DNA from: Rotaria sordida
Lineage: Eukaryota > Rotifera > Eurotatoria > Philodinida > Philodinidae
DNA length: 64,000 nt
Reading direction: 5' to 3'
NCBI GenBank assembly: GCA_905250125.1
Contig: CAJNOL010000381.1
Coordinates: forward strand, 85,246-149,245
Both the position numbers and the translations under genes were made by a program. Of this stretch, positions 22,107-35,600 are shown in pieces. Each line of letters opens with the position of its first letter. Position 1 is the stretch's first letter. The notes below the pieces were generated by a model. That model was given only the letters and a program-made list of their open reading frames with translations, was not told the DNA's origin and made no database searches.

Positions 22107-24481
22107 TTCTCGTTATTTGTCGATATGTAGCTAGTATAATGCCTAGAACTAATACAGTAAGACTTATATGATAAAAAGAGACAAGCAACACTAATGTCTA
22201 TCGAATAAAGATAAAATGCGACTCACGATTTCAATCTTATACAGTTCACTCACTTTTATCCAAATGATGACGACGATTGTCGATCTCAAGTAATCAATCT
22301 GATACAAATGTTTCTGATTTTATAGGTAAGCCGCTTTACCTTTGCTTCTTAGACAATATAAGAGAAAGGGAGAAAAAAAAAGAGAAAAAGAGAAAAGAGA
22401 GAGAGCCTTTTTTTGCTAGAAAACGGGACACCGACGCTTGTCCCTTGTTGTAAAGACTACGCTCATAAAATACAATTGGTTTATTATATTTGTCTCCGAG
22501 TCGTCTGTGCATCAATCAGTGACGCGTAAAGAGAAGGTTTCAACGATAACTGTGGTATACACAAAAAAAAAACATGTTTTTTTTATCAACCATGGCCGTT
22601 GTGTTGTTAGTAGGGTAAAAGAGAGAGATAATAACAAATCCCTCTGTTTACAATATGTATATCCAGGGCCAAAAAATTTCGTGTCACTTGCCTGAGCACA
22701 GCTGTCATTATACGAAAAATCGATAGTTAGAATCAAATCGTATCTTAACATTCGCACACCAAAACATAAGCATAAAAATAAATATGAATTGTCAGCTAGC
22801 AAAAATTAATATCCTATCATTTATTTCGAGAATGTTAAACTAATAATGATAATCTTGAGGTTGTTATCGTTCATAATGATTATAATGACGATGAATCAAA
22901 GAACTTATATTAGTGTAGGCTCAAAAGGTAGAAAAAGACAGAAAATAGTTTTTTTAAATTTGATAGTTGTTAATCATAATTTTTGTGGTTTTACTTGTTA
23001 TCTATTAAAATAAGTATCTACTGTAGTTTTCGAGGCCAAAATAACACCATCAAATAATCAACACATATTGCACATACTGATATATATATATACATGCATA
23101 TAGATTTAATCATTAATATTCACATAAAATGAAAATTAAAGTTGTCACAGATCGTATTACAGTAAACGAGTGTGTAATACAGTCTTTAGTTGTATTTTTT
23201 TATAAAATGATTTGAATTATTTTTGTTTTTTGAAATAAAATTTTAATTTCTTTCTAATACCAAATTTCTTCATTATTTACATGAGAATCTTAAAAGATTT
23301 TATTTGAAATTGGCGACGTTGACTATATTATTTGTTATGTTTGTTTGAATATATTTTTCTTTCTTTGTCATTTGAAATATAATATAAGTATTTAGATTTT
23401 CATTTTAATTGGAAAAAAAATAATTGAAATCACTGTGTTTCAAAAGTGTTGTTTTTCCTCAAATTAATATCTCTATATATACATCAAACATTTCATATAA
23501 AAATAAAGAGAAAAAAAAATGTGTTATGTTAATTAATCACCATTGATCAATATCAAATTTTTGAATAATCGACGTCATGTTCAGATTTCAAATATTAAAA
23601 CAAAAATTACTTTTTTACTTTTTTTCTTCAAAACTTTAATTATAAATTTTTCGTACAAATTGGTTTCAGTAAAAATATGATATGATAGACAAAACCGTAT
23701 ACTTCTGTTTTTTTTTTCTGTTTTCATAAACATATTTTAGAAACAGGTTTGTCCTTTATTATTCTTTTCATAGTTTGACAATAGTACGTTTTTTTTGTTA
23801 TGAAAATATTACATTTACACATTGTTTCATTGATTATTGCTTTTCTGTTTCTTGTACACTCTTTATCCACAGTATATCACCAGCTTTCTATTTACTAATA
23901 TTTTTTCATCACATAACATCAAACCATTATTATTACATATACTGATCGGAAAACGAAGCGAGTATAAATGTGACTACTCCACGGTTGATCGCTTTGCACC
24001 ACAACGTTTAGGCCACATAACCGCGCGCTGTCGTCCTTCTTTTACCTTGATTGCATTGCTTCCCATTCTTTTTCTTTTTTTTTGTACACTAGTTTTGTTC
24101 TACCTCTCTCTCTCTCTCTTTATGCTTGCATACTATATTTGATATTTAACACCGCATTCTATCAATTGATCACTCATCTAATTTTTTACCGCACCCTAAT
24201 AGGTGAGTACGAATCCTCTTCTCACATATGTATTTTCTTTTTTTGGTTTTATCGTATAGACATTTATATCATGTTATCTATATGAACCCTACTTATTTCT
24301 GTTTCATTATATCTATTTATTTATCTTTTCTTTTTTCTTTTGTTTGTCAGATTTTATAATCAGTTGTACACAGATCAACGATCACCCCTAGTATAAAAAA
24401 GCTACATAAAGGTTTGCCTCGATTGCGAAATCATCTATCATCGACAGACTAATTCTTCAGTAAAAAAAAGTCCTTTTTAGA
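22107..24481. other. Divergent promoter region of MGNRS genes B and C
   Basis: Genes B (-) and C (+) are transcribed away from each other across this 2.4 kb. On the minus side a GTGAGT donor at about 22227 and TTCTAG/ACTAG acceptors at 22130-22160 allow a 5' UTR intron for gene B. Purine-rich tracts occur at 22367-22404. No other gene is visible. Confidence 0.4.
24203..24480 (+). promoter_or_regulatory. Probable 5' UTR intron of MGNRS gene C
   Basis: A consensus donor AG|GTGAGTAC begins at 24203 and an acceptor TCCTTTTTAG ends at 24480, directly before AATGGG, the start of gene C. Alternatively, GTATAAAAAAG at 24391-24401 is a TATA box about 90 nt upstream of the ATG, with transcription starting near 24425 and no UTR intron. 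Sequence alone does not decide between the two. Confidence 0.45.
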
Positions 24482-24909
24482 ATGGGTAATCGAAGCGGTC
24501 GACAGCAACCAGTGTTTATTCCAGGTAAAATAAAGTGTAGTTATTTTAATAATTTTTCTAATAATGTTTTTCTTATGAACTAGCTGATCCTTATCCACAA
24601 TGGACTGAATATTATATTCCTACAGTACGTCGACAACGACCTGTCATTTATGTTGCCGTTCCTTTCAATCCGTGCGGTGGTATGGGAGGTTTCGGTGGCA
24701 TGGGAGGTCTTGGTGGCTTGGGAGGAGGTTTTGGTGGCTTGGGGGGAGGTCTTGGTGGCTTGGGGGGAGGTCTTGGTGGCTTGGGGGGAGGCCTTGGTGG
24801 CTTGGGAGGTCTTGGTGGCTTGGGAGGTCTTGGTGGCTTGGGGGGAGGTCTTGGTGGCTTTGGAGGCCCTGGTGGCTTGGGAGGTCTTGGTGGATTACCT
24901 TTATTTTAA
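24482..24909 (+). CDS. MGNRS cluster gene C: short Gly/Leu-rich protein
   Basis: Two exons, join(24482..24524, 24584..24909), give a 122-aa product. It starts MGNRSGRQQPVFIPADPY, has one phase-1 intron, then RRQRPVIYVAVPFNPC, a block similar to the RLIYIPN of gene A and RPIFIPQQ of gene B. The rest is (GGLGG)n-type repeat closing with GLPLF. There is no signal peptide. The Gly repeat comes from a G-rich minisatellite (GGTGGCTTGGGAGGTCTT type, 24680-24895). Gly2 may be N-myristoylated by the loose consensus. It is the simplest member of the cluster and the only one on the plus strand. Confidence 0.75.
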
Positions 24910-27028
24910 AAAAACTTTAACTCGTGGACTTTTGTTTGAGAGTTTACAATCACTTGCTTCTCATATATTACAAAAAATACGGATTTTTTTAACACTATTT
25001 TGCGCAGATTTTATTTCAACGCTCATTGTTGATGCGGTGTGTGTGTGAATATCTACATCTATCTGGTTTTGTCTAATCTCTCTATTTCTTTCTTTCTTTC
25101 TTACAATGTCTACTACACATAATGATTGTCATTTTACTGCTTTCTCATTTTTTTTTTTGACTTAGTGTAAAAAGACATTCATATTGTGTATGTAATTGAG
25201 AGAAAGGAAACAAAGAAATACTTAGAGAATTCGCACAATCATAGAATAATTTATTCATGTTTAATCCATATATTATTTCTGCTTTTCTTTTCTTTTTTTT
25301 TTATATATTATAGTATAAAAAATAATATTTAGACCACCAATATTTAATAAATTGAATCAAAAATCGTTGACAATAGTTTTGTTGATCTTTTTCTAAATGA
25401 AACCATAATACTAATTATTAACATTATTTTTTTATAAACAATTCTGCAAGTACATAAATCGATGTAAAGGTTTTTAATAAAATAAAAAAAAATTTCGATA
25501 ACGAACTATTGTATTTTTTTCTAATGTAGACGAACCTTGAGTTTGGCGTTTTATTCAGTCACGATTTTCCTTGATGATTGATGTACAAATCACGTGAGTC
25601 TGCACTGATCAATAATACTAAGATAAATTTGTAAATGTATTAATAGTATAAACATATCCTTGAATATGTAAATTCAATGAAATTAACCAAAACTATGTAT
25701 TGAAGGATGTATTATCAGATCTATGAACTATTCTTGTTTGCATGGCCATGTGGATATGCATGAACTATTTTAAGGTTATTAGTTACTCATTTATCTTTGT
25801 CTCTATACTAATTCTTTGTTAAAATAATGAAAACTGTGATGTCATCATATAAGCGATGTATTTCTGATGTATAGTGTTCTATTTTTTTTCTTCAATGTCT
25901 GGCTCATATTCATATTTACTACTATTAGAAATAAATTCCGAATGATTTCTAAGATAAGTTTCATTTTTATTTTTTTAAATTATTCTTTTGATAAACTTTT
26001 TTTTTGCATGGACAATTATTTTCATTGACTAGTTTTCTTTTATTTTTATTTTTGAAATAAAGAGTAATAATTCGTTATTATTAAAAATTTCATTTTTATA
26101 TAACATCTAACATAAAAAATTTTAAAAATTATCGATATTCTATATATTTGTAATAATACAATAATTTCTCTTTTATTGAATTAGATTCTTATGGTTCATT
26201 GTCAGTTATAATATAAACAAACGATCTATTATTATTAGATATTTGCATGATAAAATTTCGATTCTCCCGAGAATAATGTATAAAAAACTTCAACATATTA
26301 TACTTTATCTTATTAATTTTATTCACGAAATTCTTTAATTTGAATGATATTAACATTAAACTTTCAAAAATCTTTAAATTATTTTTCAATATAGGTTAAC
26401 TAAAAAAAATTCAAATAATATTTAGTATTTCTCATTAAAAAAATACTTGCTTTTCAATTTCATGGCGACATAAACTAGTTTTATCCTTGAGTAGATAGTA
26501 TTCAAAATATATTTATTTATTAGTTACAAGGGCAAAGAAAATCTACGTCTAGTGAGCACGTACCCATATCTATAAATGTGAAAAAAAAGAAAAATTGGTC
26601 GAGTGTGACGAGATATAATTTGGAGATTTTTTTCTGCTTCTTTCACACTATCATAAGTGTCAATCGTTAATGAAAAAGAACATATTTTACAACAAATAAA
26701 CATATATGTTTCTTTTTTATTTATTTAAATAACACGACAACAAAAATATAATTATAAGTGTTAAGTAAAAGAAAATTTCATGTGATAGAATCAAACGAAG
26801 AACAAAATAAATAGAAAACGAAATTGACTAGACTTCAAGTATTCATAAACAACAACAAGTGATTAATAAATACAATATGAGAATAAACAATATTTGACCG
26901 TCAAATAAATTTGAAATATATGATAATGTAGGTCACAATTGGACCTACATTAGTGATTATACTGACAATACAACATTTCATTACAGACAACAAGAAAAAA
27001 AAATAATAATAATATTGAGACGAGATTT
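24910..27028. other. Convergent spacer between MGNRS gene C and the amino-acid transporter
   Basis: Both flanking genes end here. I see only AT-rich sequence and poly-T tracts, with no coding frame and no clear repeat. Confidence 0.4.
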
Positions 27029-30000
27029 TTAAGAGCTAATCAATGATGATGAACTACCAGAGAGAAGTCGTTGAGTATCATTAATAAATCGCTGCGAACT
27101 ATGCCAAAAGCCGTAAAAACCATAGATGAGAAAGCCTAATTTCAATAAATTTCTCGAAATTTTTTTTTCTCATTTAAAATAAATGATATCTTACCAATAA
27201 TCATCCATACACCAAATCGAATCCAAGTTGCTGGTGAAAGTTTAAGAATTAAATAAGTATTAATAAATACACTTAATACAGGTACATAAGGCACGAGAGG
27301 AGTCTACAAAAAATAGAATAAACAAAAACAACGAAAGTAAATTGATCACATGGTTTTTAATATTATCTTAAAACGCAACAAAAACTGAAACAATCAAAGA
27401 AAAAAAAATCGACCCTCAAGAAATGTTAACCAGAAAAAATTAAATTTTTTCTCTTTCAAAACCTAAAATTTTATAACTAACCTCAAAATAGGATGATTTT
27501 TCACTTTTTGGTTGTCGTGCAATAGCAGTAACAAGAATAATTTCCGCAATAATAAAAATACTAAATATGATTATAATGCCTGATTCTTTAGCTGCAAGAC
27601 GATGTGAAGCAAATATTTGTATTGCACAAAGAATAAAACCGTTAAGAACTAATATTAAAAATGAATTTCAAGTTTAATTATTTAAATTTTTTTTTTGTCT
27701 TTTCTTACCTAACAAAGTAATCAAATATTTTGTTATTCTTGCTGATAATACAGTTGGATGTGTTTGTGATGGTCGAAATAATTCTTTATATATAGGTCCA
27801 GAAACTGGTGTAATCGAACGTAAAAGTGGATCATCAACAGGTTGATAACTAAAATATCAGGAAAAAAGAAAAAATATTTATAATTTTTGTAATCATCATT
27901 AAAAAACAAAAACTTACCGTAAAAATAAGACAGAAATCGATACAAGCGAATAAGCAAGTAGTGTTCCAATAGACATCATTTCAACTAATTTTTTTAAATC
28001 AAATATTAATGCCATAAATGCTATTAAGAAAAAAAAACAAAAAAGTAATTAGTTAAATAGAAATTAATGATGTTTTTCTTTTTCCTACCTGCAGCAATTC
28101 CACCAAGAATTGTTGCAATGATTGGTGTTTGTAAACGTGGATGTATCCAAGATATAAAACGAAATATTAAACCATCAGCAGCAATAGCATATAGAACACG
28201 TGGTAATGGTAAAAGTGAGCCAAGTAATGAAGCAAATATGCCTTTAAAAAACAAAAAAAAGGAAATAAAACTCAAAGAAAAGAAGATATTAATTTAATAG
28301 AACAAACCAGTTAATGCACCAGCACCAATTATATATTTAAATGCTGGTAATTGAACATAACGAAATGCTTCTGGAAAAACGGCATCAGGATTTAAAAGAT
28401 AATATGGAACCTATAAAAAAAACCAATAATAATAGACTTTTGATTATATAAAATAATTCAAAAATTTTATTAATTATAATACGTTTTTTAAAACGATAAA
28501 TATTATTGTTTATTAAATTTATGACATGCTGAAATTTCGATTCAATCTTTTATAATTCTTTTTAATAATTTGTTTGAAATAAAGATTATTCATTTTTATC
28601 AAATAGTCATTTTTTTTTCAAAGAAAACAAAAAAAAAGTGCTGAACAGCATTAACAGTAAGGCTTCCACTGTTCTAGAACATTCTAAAGTTTTCATTGAG
28701 TTTTCAATAATTGGAATATGTTTGTGAATGTTCAGAAAATAGTGCAATTTTGATTTTTTGCATAAATAAAAATTTGTATTCAAGATATCAAGAGTAATGG
28801 GCCGTCATGCGTTGATTTGTCACAGACATCATATAATCAACATCAAAGGCGTGACTTGATGAAGTTATTACTCTGGATAAATAGTCAATAATAGTGTCTA
28901 TGAGCTTGTCATGACATATAATAGTACGTCGAGACCAGTTATAAATAGAATCAATATATCTAACAAGCTGATTTGTTAGTTAAATCAATGGTTAGAATAA
29001 CAATAATATTTAATGAAGAAAAATAGTATAGAAAAACAAAAACAACGTGCAAACAGCATCAAAACAAACAAAAAGAGGGCGTTAATAAAAAAAAAAAAGA
29101 AAAGAAAAGAAAAAACTGTTCGAAATCCAGAAATAAATAAAAGATCATTTTTTTTGGCCATTGATTATCATTAGAAAATAACTGTAATCTACTAGAGATT
29201 TTTTATATTATGTGTTTTGAACTAATATAATCACGTTAAAGAACATGTGTGAGTTCTACATCTCAGTCGTAAATGGATTGCGTTGAGAAGTTTTTTTCAA
29301 AAGCATTTCAAGTTAATAATTCAGGCTGTTCACATAGCGTAAAACAGTATATAAAACTCAGTATTCAAAAAAAAATGAAATTCGAAGGTCTAATTATAAA
29401 TTTTTCGTTATTGTAACGGTTGACTGGATAAATATTCTCAAGCTTGCATGTTTTGTAATTCTATGTAAGACATTCAGATGTTCAATTAAAAACTAGTTCA
29501 AGAAGGCTAACACATTTATGTCATTGTCTGTAATTTTGATTTATTTTTTTTCACGATGTATAATATTATAAATTAGTGACAAGAAAATTTCGTTTAAAAG
29601 TAGTACAATAAGTTCTCGTATGTCAAATTTGTTTCTGTTTTCTTGTCAATAAGAAAAACATTCAAGTATATTCCCCAAGGCTTTTTTGATCGATACGTCA
29701 AACTTGTTAAACTAGTACGATATATTTTGAATAATCTTATTACCTAAATATATGAATATTCTACTTACCATCAATGTTATTACAATTGATATAGCACAAT
29801 AAATTATTGAGCATACGATTAATGTAAAACAAATTGACGTTGGAATAGCTCGTTGTGGATTTTTACTTTCTTCACCTGAGAAAGTAAACTTTTTATTATA
29901 ATTCATATAAATAATAAAAAATTCAATCAACCTGTTGTAGCAACAAGATCAAAACCAACAAAAGCATAAAAACATGTTGCTGCGCCAGCTAATGTTCCTT

Positions 30001-32671
30001 CAATACCAAATGGAAAAAAGCCACCTTTACCAACATTATATGTAACATTAGTTATATTTGGTACCTAATTAATTTTTAAAATAAAAAAAAAACTAATTTC
30101 AATAAAAAAAAACAAACGAAAACTCATTTACTTCCTTTGGTGAAATTTTCCAATTATGTCCATGAACTTTTGTTAAACCAACAGCGACAACAAGAGCAAT
30201 AACCGTTAGATTGACAAATGTAAATACATTATTCAATACAGCTGATTCTTTAATGCCAACAATCAAAAACACTAGGAAAAAAAAAAGTTTTCGTTGACTC
30301 GTTTTCTTTTTTTATAACTTTATTTACTGGTTACTACAAGACATAAAGTCATAGCAAATAAATCTGCATATGGTGCAAATGTTTCAGAATGTAATGGAAA
30401 ATGTATAGTAAAATAATCTTTCATTACAAAATCAATAAGAGAATCAAAATAAGCACTTAATGCTCGTGCTGTACTAGCCGCACCTAAAAAAGAATAAAAA
30501 CAAAACAAAAAATTGAAATCTTTTTATTTTCTTTAATAATAATTGTCTCACAACAAAAACCTAATTATAGATTATGAAATTTGATATAGAATTTATTTGT
30601 GAAAAAGTTCGAAAAGAAAAAAATGAATATAATCTTTCTATCAAAATTAATTATCTATAAATATTAATGATTCGTTAGAAAAAGTTTAATTCGGAAATAA
30701 TATACTCAGGAATTTTATTTTAATATTTATCTCTAAATATTTAAGGTCTTAGAAAGTTATAGAATAGATATAAAACAAAGAAAATACGATTCTAACTGAT
30801 TGAAAAGAAAATGCTAACGGCCAGAGTTGCCACCTCTTCCGCTTTTTTCCGCTATTCCGCAATTTTCCGCTTTTTCATATGAGAAACTTTAGTTTATTTT
30901 TTATGGAAAAATTTGAGACAATAAAATCCGTTATTATGGTGTAGATTGTGTTAGCTGTATAGAACTGCATCAGAATAAATGTGGGAGCCGTTTCGAAGTC
31001 AACTAAATTTCTTGCCAATAATTCTTTTTTAAAATCAGAATTTTTGTACGTTGTAGATTTTGTTCTTTGATGAGTTTCCTATAAACTGTTGCACTTTCAA
31101 AGCCCAATCAACGTCAAATTGAGGCCTGTGGACACGTAGAGGAAGTCTGAATCAACTTTGACTTCGATTTTTTTGACTCCAACATTCTCTTCGTGTCCGT
31201 ATGCCTTGATGTAATCTTGATTGAGCCTTCAAAATACATCGATTTATAGAAAACTCATCAAAGAATAAAATTTACAACGCGCAAAAACTCTGATATTAAT
31301 AATTAATTATTGTCAAGAAATTTAGTTGACTCCGATGCAGGTCTCTAGTTAGCTATCTTTTACAGTCTATTGTTATTTATATGATTCATTCTGTGTTCTA
31401 TTATGGAAAGCAACGATACTACTGAAAGTGTTTTTTTTCGGAGAGGATACATATGTCCAATGATTTTTACAATCGAATAGCAGTCGATTTACTCGTTGCA
31501 GAAATATAGATTCGTTGAAATACTTCAAAGTCAGACGAACATGCATAGACATCTGTTGTCTCATAACTAGTTCCTAATCGAAATCCAATGAAACGGTAAA
31601 TGTAAGTGTCTGTGAAAAAATGAAGTGCTTAATAAAATATCCATCTTTTTTTATGTATTATTCATTGTGTTTTGAAGCTTTTCGAATAAAGAAGAATCAT
31701 GGAGAGAAGCAAAAAGTTATTTAAACCCGGAGAAATGTGAAAGTCCCATAAAAAACAGATTTCTGCAATTTTTCGTTTTTTTACTTTTTGTTTCCGCTTT
31801 TCTGAGTTGACGAGGTGGTAACCCTGCTAATTACTTCACAATTACGATGAACAAAAAAAAAAAATAATGAAAATTACAATGGACAATATGATAAAGAGTT
31901 TCTATCGATGATTTATTGAATATGTATTAGAATATTTCTCGAAAAATATCAAAGATTATCTTCAGACTATTCGAATTGTAAAATATTAAAACTCGAATTT
32001 ATAAATTACATTCAACTGAAATCTTCAAGATAGACACTATTGTAAAAAAGAAAAGAAAAAGCAACATTGATATTTGTATATTTTTAAACTTTAAATCATT
32101 TCTATAATGAAAATCAACATACCTATGACATATTCAAGTATCATATTCCAACCTAAATATAAAAAAAAAAAAATATTCAACTAAAAAAATCTAAATCAAC
32201 AAATACTCATACCAATAATAAATGCCATTATTTCGCCGACACTAACATAAGTGTATGTATAAGCGCTGCCTGCACGCGGTGCTCGCGTGCCAAATTCAGC
32301 ATAACAGACACCTGAAAAAAAAATCTATATATAGAATATAATCATAAATAATTGATTTTTACCAGCAAGAATCGATGCAATAGCTGCAATCAAAAAACTA
32401 AGTATTACTGATGGTCCTGCTGTTTCATGAGCCACTTGACCTGTTATAATATATGTTCCTGTTCCTAATGTTGATCCAATACCTAGAATAATAAAAATAT
32501 TATAGACAAAATAATAATTTGTTTCTTTTTCTTTTTTTGTTTTATCTTACCCAAAATAGTAAGATCAAATACAGTTAAACATCGTCTTAATTGCGAAATA
32601 TGCAACGAATCAGTATCATAAGTTTTTTTTCGTGTTATATTATCATAAAATCTTTGTAGAAAACTTGTCAT
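27029..32671 (-). CDS. Cationic amino-acid transporter, SLC7A1-4 (CAT) type
   Basis: Fifteen exons, complement(join(27029..27135, 27195..27303, 27482..27648, 27709..27848, 27918..28020, 28089..28241, 28308..28410, 29769..29875, 29932..30064, 30132..30271, 30328..30483, 32123..32152, 32213..32311, 32363..32482, 32551..32671)), give 595 aa, close to vertebrate CATs. The first ATG in frame is at 32671. Motifs: [20 protein letters not shown] (helix 1 with the substrate-binding Gly motif), [20 protein letters not shown] (helix 3, with the glutamate essential in CATs), [54 protein letters not shown] and FLRYQPV. It should be a plasma-membrane importer of Arg/Lys with about 14 membrane segments. Exon 4 has only 30 nt. 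The 1,639-nt intron 4 holds a hAT-like element. Confidence 0.93.
28411..29768. other. Long intron of the CAT gene
   Basis: This 1,358-nt intron contrasts with the usual 50-70 nt. No ORF or convincing inverted repeat was found by eye. The GTTCTAGAACATTCTAAAG block near 28671 and several short direct repeats hint at an old insertion, but no family can be named. Confidence 0.35.
30822..31826. mobile_element. 1.0-kb hAT-like non-autonomous element in the CAT gene
   Basis: The ends CAGAGTTGCCACCTC and, inverted, CAGGGTTACCACCTC differ at 2 of 15 positions. Flanking octamers CTAACGGC (30814-30821) and CTAATTAC (31827-31834) agree at 5 of 8, fitting an old 8-bp hAT duplication. Inside, CAACTAAATTTCTTG...CTTTGATGAGTTT recurs inverted as AAACTCATCAAAG...CAAGAAATTTAGTTG, so the element is largely foldback. 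No transposase frame is present. Confidence 0.75.
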
Positions 32672-35600
32672 GATTTCCAGTAATTTGCTTTTGCTATTAA
32701 TCAATAATGAATATCTACAAGTATAAATACGAAAAAGTGTTTTATTTTTGTAGAACTACCGTTTCAGCATACTCGTATTCTCGTCAATAGACAACGCTCT
32801 AATTGAGTGAGACGAAGTGCTATAACAGAACCAAAAAACTCATTCCAAGAATAATAATAATAATATAATAACTACTTAATCATTTTATTGGTACTTATAA
32901 ACCGAATGAAAAAAAAACCGTAAAAAGATGTCGTTATAAATAAGCAGATATGTCTCTGTTTTGAAATATATTGCACACCATCTGCGAATTCATGAAAAGA
33001 ACGAAAGACCGATGACCTTTACTCATGCTTCTGAAAATTTGTTACAATTTTTTTACAATAAAACTGAACGAATATTAAATTTATACTACCCTAAATGTGT
33101 TTCAAAAATCGTATTTTTCATTTCGGAGGTATGATCATTCCCTTTCACCTTACCAACATCAGAAATTCGTCACTGCTGTAGAGATCTTGCAAGATAGAAG
33201 TCTTTAATATAGTTATTTTTACTTGGTATTGTTTTTTTTGTTGAATACAAATGAACGAAATGTTAATAATTGAAATAAGAATGTACAAGTAAATCTTTCT
33301 ATAGAATTGAAATATGCTGATGAATTGATATTTTTAAATTTTAGCCACTCTAAAATATATGCTCACTGTTTTTGAAAGATTAAAATATTTTTGTTCTTGC
33401 TATTGATTTTAAATTAAATTTTATCAGCAATTAATAGAGCCCGTCGGATCCAGTTCTAAATCCAAAAAGTACTCCTAATGATAACGAATTTTTTTAATCT
33501 AAGTCTGCTAATCACTTCGACTTTTGCTATTAACACACTCTATACATTTCTCTGGCAATCTTGACAATGATTCCTTAATAAAAACAAGTCATAATTGGCT
33601 GTTACCTTTAGATTGTAACTCATAAGTTCGGTCCCGGACTTGGATTCGGAACAAACCCAATAACTTCTAGCGATCAGATACCATTGAGAAATATAACATT
33701 AGTAAAAGCATTATTTATCTTTCTGCAAAGCAATGAATCTTGTTCAGATCTACTACTAATGAATTCTTCGATAATCTCAAGAGACAAAAAAAAAAAAATA
33801 ATAGATATACAATGTTTTGTGTTTACTTACGTTAGCCAATAAGTGTGTAATGCAGCAACTTTTTCAATACAAATGTATATGATTGAAATCAAAAGAATTC
33901 ATATTCATTTGGTCCAGATCTAACAAATAATAGCGTTATTTGAATGACAAATTTTTTTTTTCTACAAATTTTGATCTCATCTATTAGAAAGTATAGATTG
34001 ATTATATGGTAAATTCTAAGTTATTTAGAAAAATTAATCTTTGTTAGTCGATCAAAAGACATTTTTTTGAAGATATATCAAATTGATAAAATATTTTAGT
34101 CTTTTCAACTAAAGTTAAAATTGATGTTTGATATACAAATATTTTTCAGAAAAAAACAAAAAGAAATTCTTTGACATATATATATATATAAGAACTTTCA
34201 TAAAAAAATTAGAAATGATTAATTAGACAATCGACTTTAAAATAATTAATAATTCCTATTCATTAGTAAAGACTTCTTTTTTCTATCTATCAATTCAATC
34301 GTTTTATTCTATACAATGTTTGTATGTATGTATGTCTGTATATATTAGTAAAACAAAAAAATAATAATCAAACATCTGTTCAAAATCATTAATGAATGTT
34401 ACTATAATTTAAAAGATCTGCTTATATTAATAATTGAAAAAAATTATTCATATTCATCAAATAACAAAAAATAAAATGTAATAAATTCATTAGCAAATTT
34501 TTGTTTTCATTTATAATAATCAAATAGAATTTCGTTTGAACTATCTCTAGAGTCTTTATTATTAATATGATTGAGACAAAAATCTCTTAAAAATGAAATA
34601 ATACAAAGCTGTAAATTGATTCAATTTATCTTCGAAACTTTTATTATAGATAATATATAGTTTTTTTTTTCTCTTTATCATTGAATATACAAGACATGTT
34701 ATCTGAATAAAATATTTCATTTGACTTGACTAACTGACAGATTCTGTTATTCTTTCTGTTTTTGTTTCACCTAATATAAACATACATTGAAAGAGGAGGA
34801 GTAAAGACCATTCATCATCATGTTCTATGAATATATATATATATATATGCAATGATAGTGATACATATTGCAATGTCTCTCCAAAGCATAACTTAACTGA
34901 TACATATATATATACATATGAATGATAGGTAGGAGAGAAAAACAACATGAAAGAAAAGAAATGACGATCTTGATCGTTCCGCATTGGGTTAACGAGCCAC
35001 TTCGGAAAAATCAATCGCGCGCTTGAGTCGGTCGGTCGGTCTCTTCTCAATCGAATACCGACAACATTACCGTGTTGTTCTTTATATATATATATATATA
35101 TCGTCCTGCTTATCGTCATCGATTCATTGCAGAGACAGAATTAATGTTCGAATTGATGCAGATGCGCTTATAACTTGTGCGACTAAAAGTCATTAGACGG
35201 CATAGATCATCCATCACTTTTTTTTTTCATTGCCCTATCATCTCGCAGTAGAGCATAAAGATAGATAGATAAATAGATAGACTCAACATTCTAGTCAATT
35301 TAATGTTAAAGATGTATTCTCTTCTATAAATATATGTGTCATTCAATTGATGTCCAATATTTCATTTATTTCTTATCAGAAAGGATGCTAAAATAATTTA
35401 GTTAAATAGGCGTGGTTTGTTCAAGAATTAGATGCTATATATATATACAACAAATTAATTGATAATTGTTTCATATTACTATATAAATCAAAAAAGAATT
35501 GATTCATTCAAATTATTTCAAAGCTAAAACTTCAATAAAAGAAAAAAAAACAAAACATTATATTAAAAGCTCAAAGTTAAATGATCTGTTTTGCTTGTCA

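Noticed and set aside
34730-35119. A 129-codon minus-strand frame in the CAT/bHLH-PAS spacer
   Set aside because: It consists of TATATA-derived Tyr/Ile runs and has no domain or splice support.
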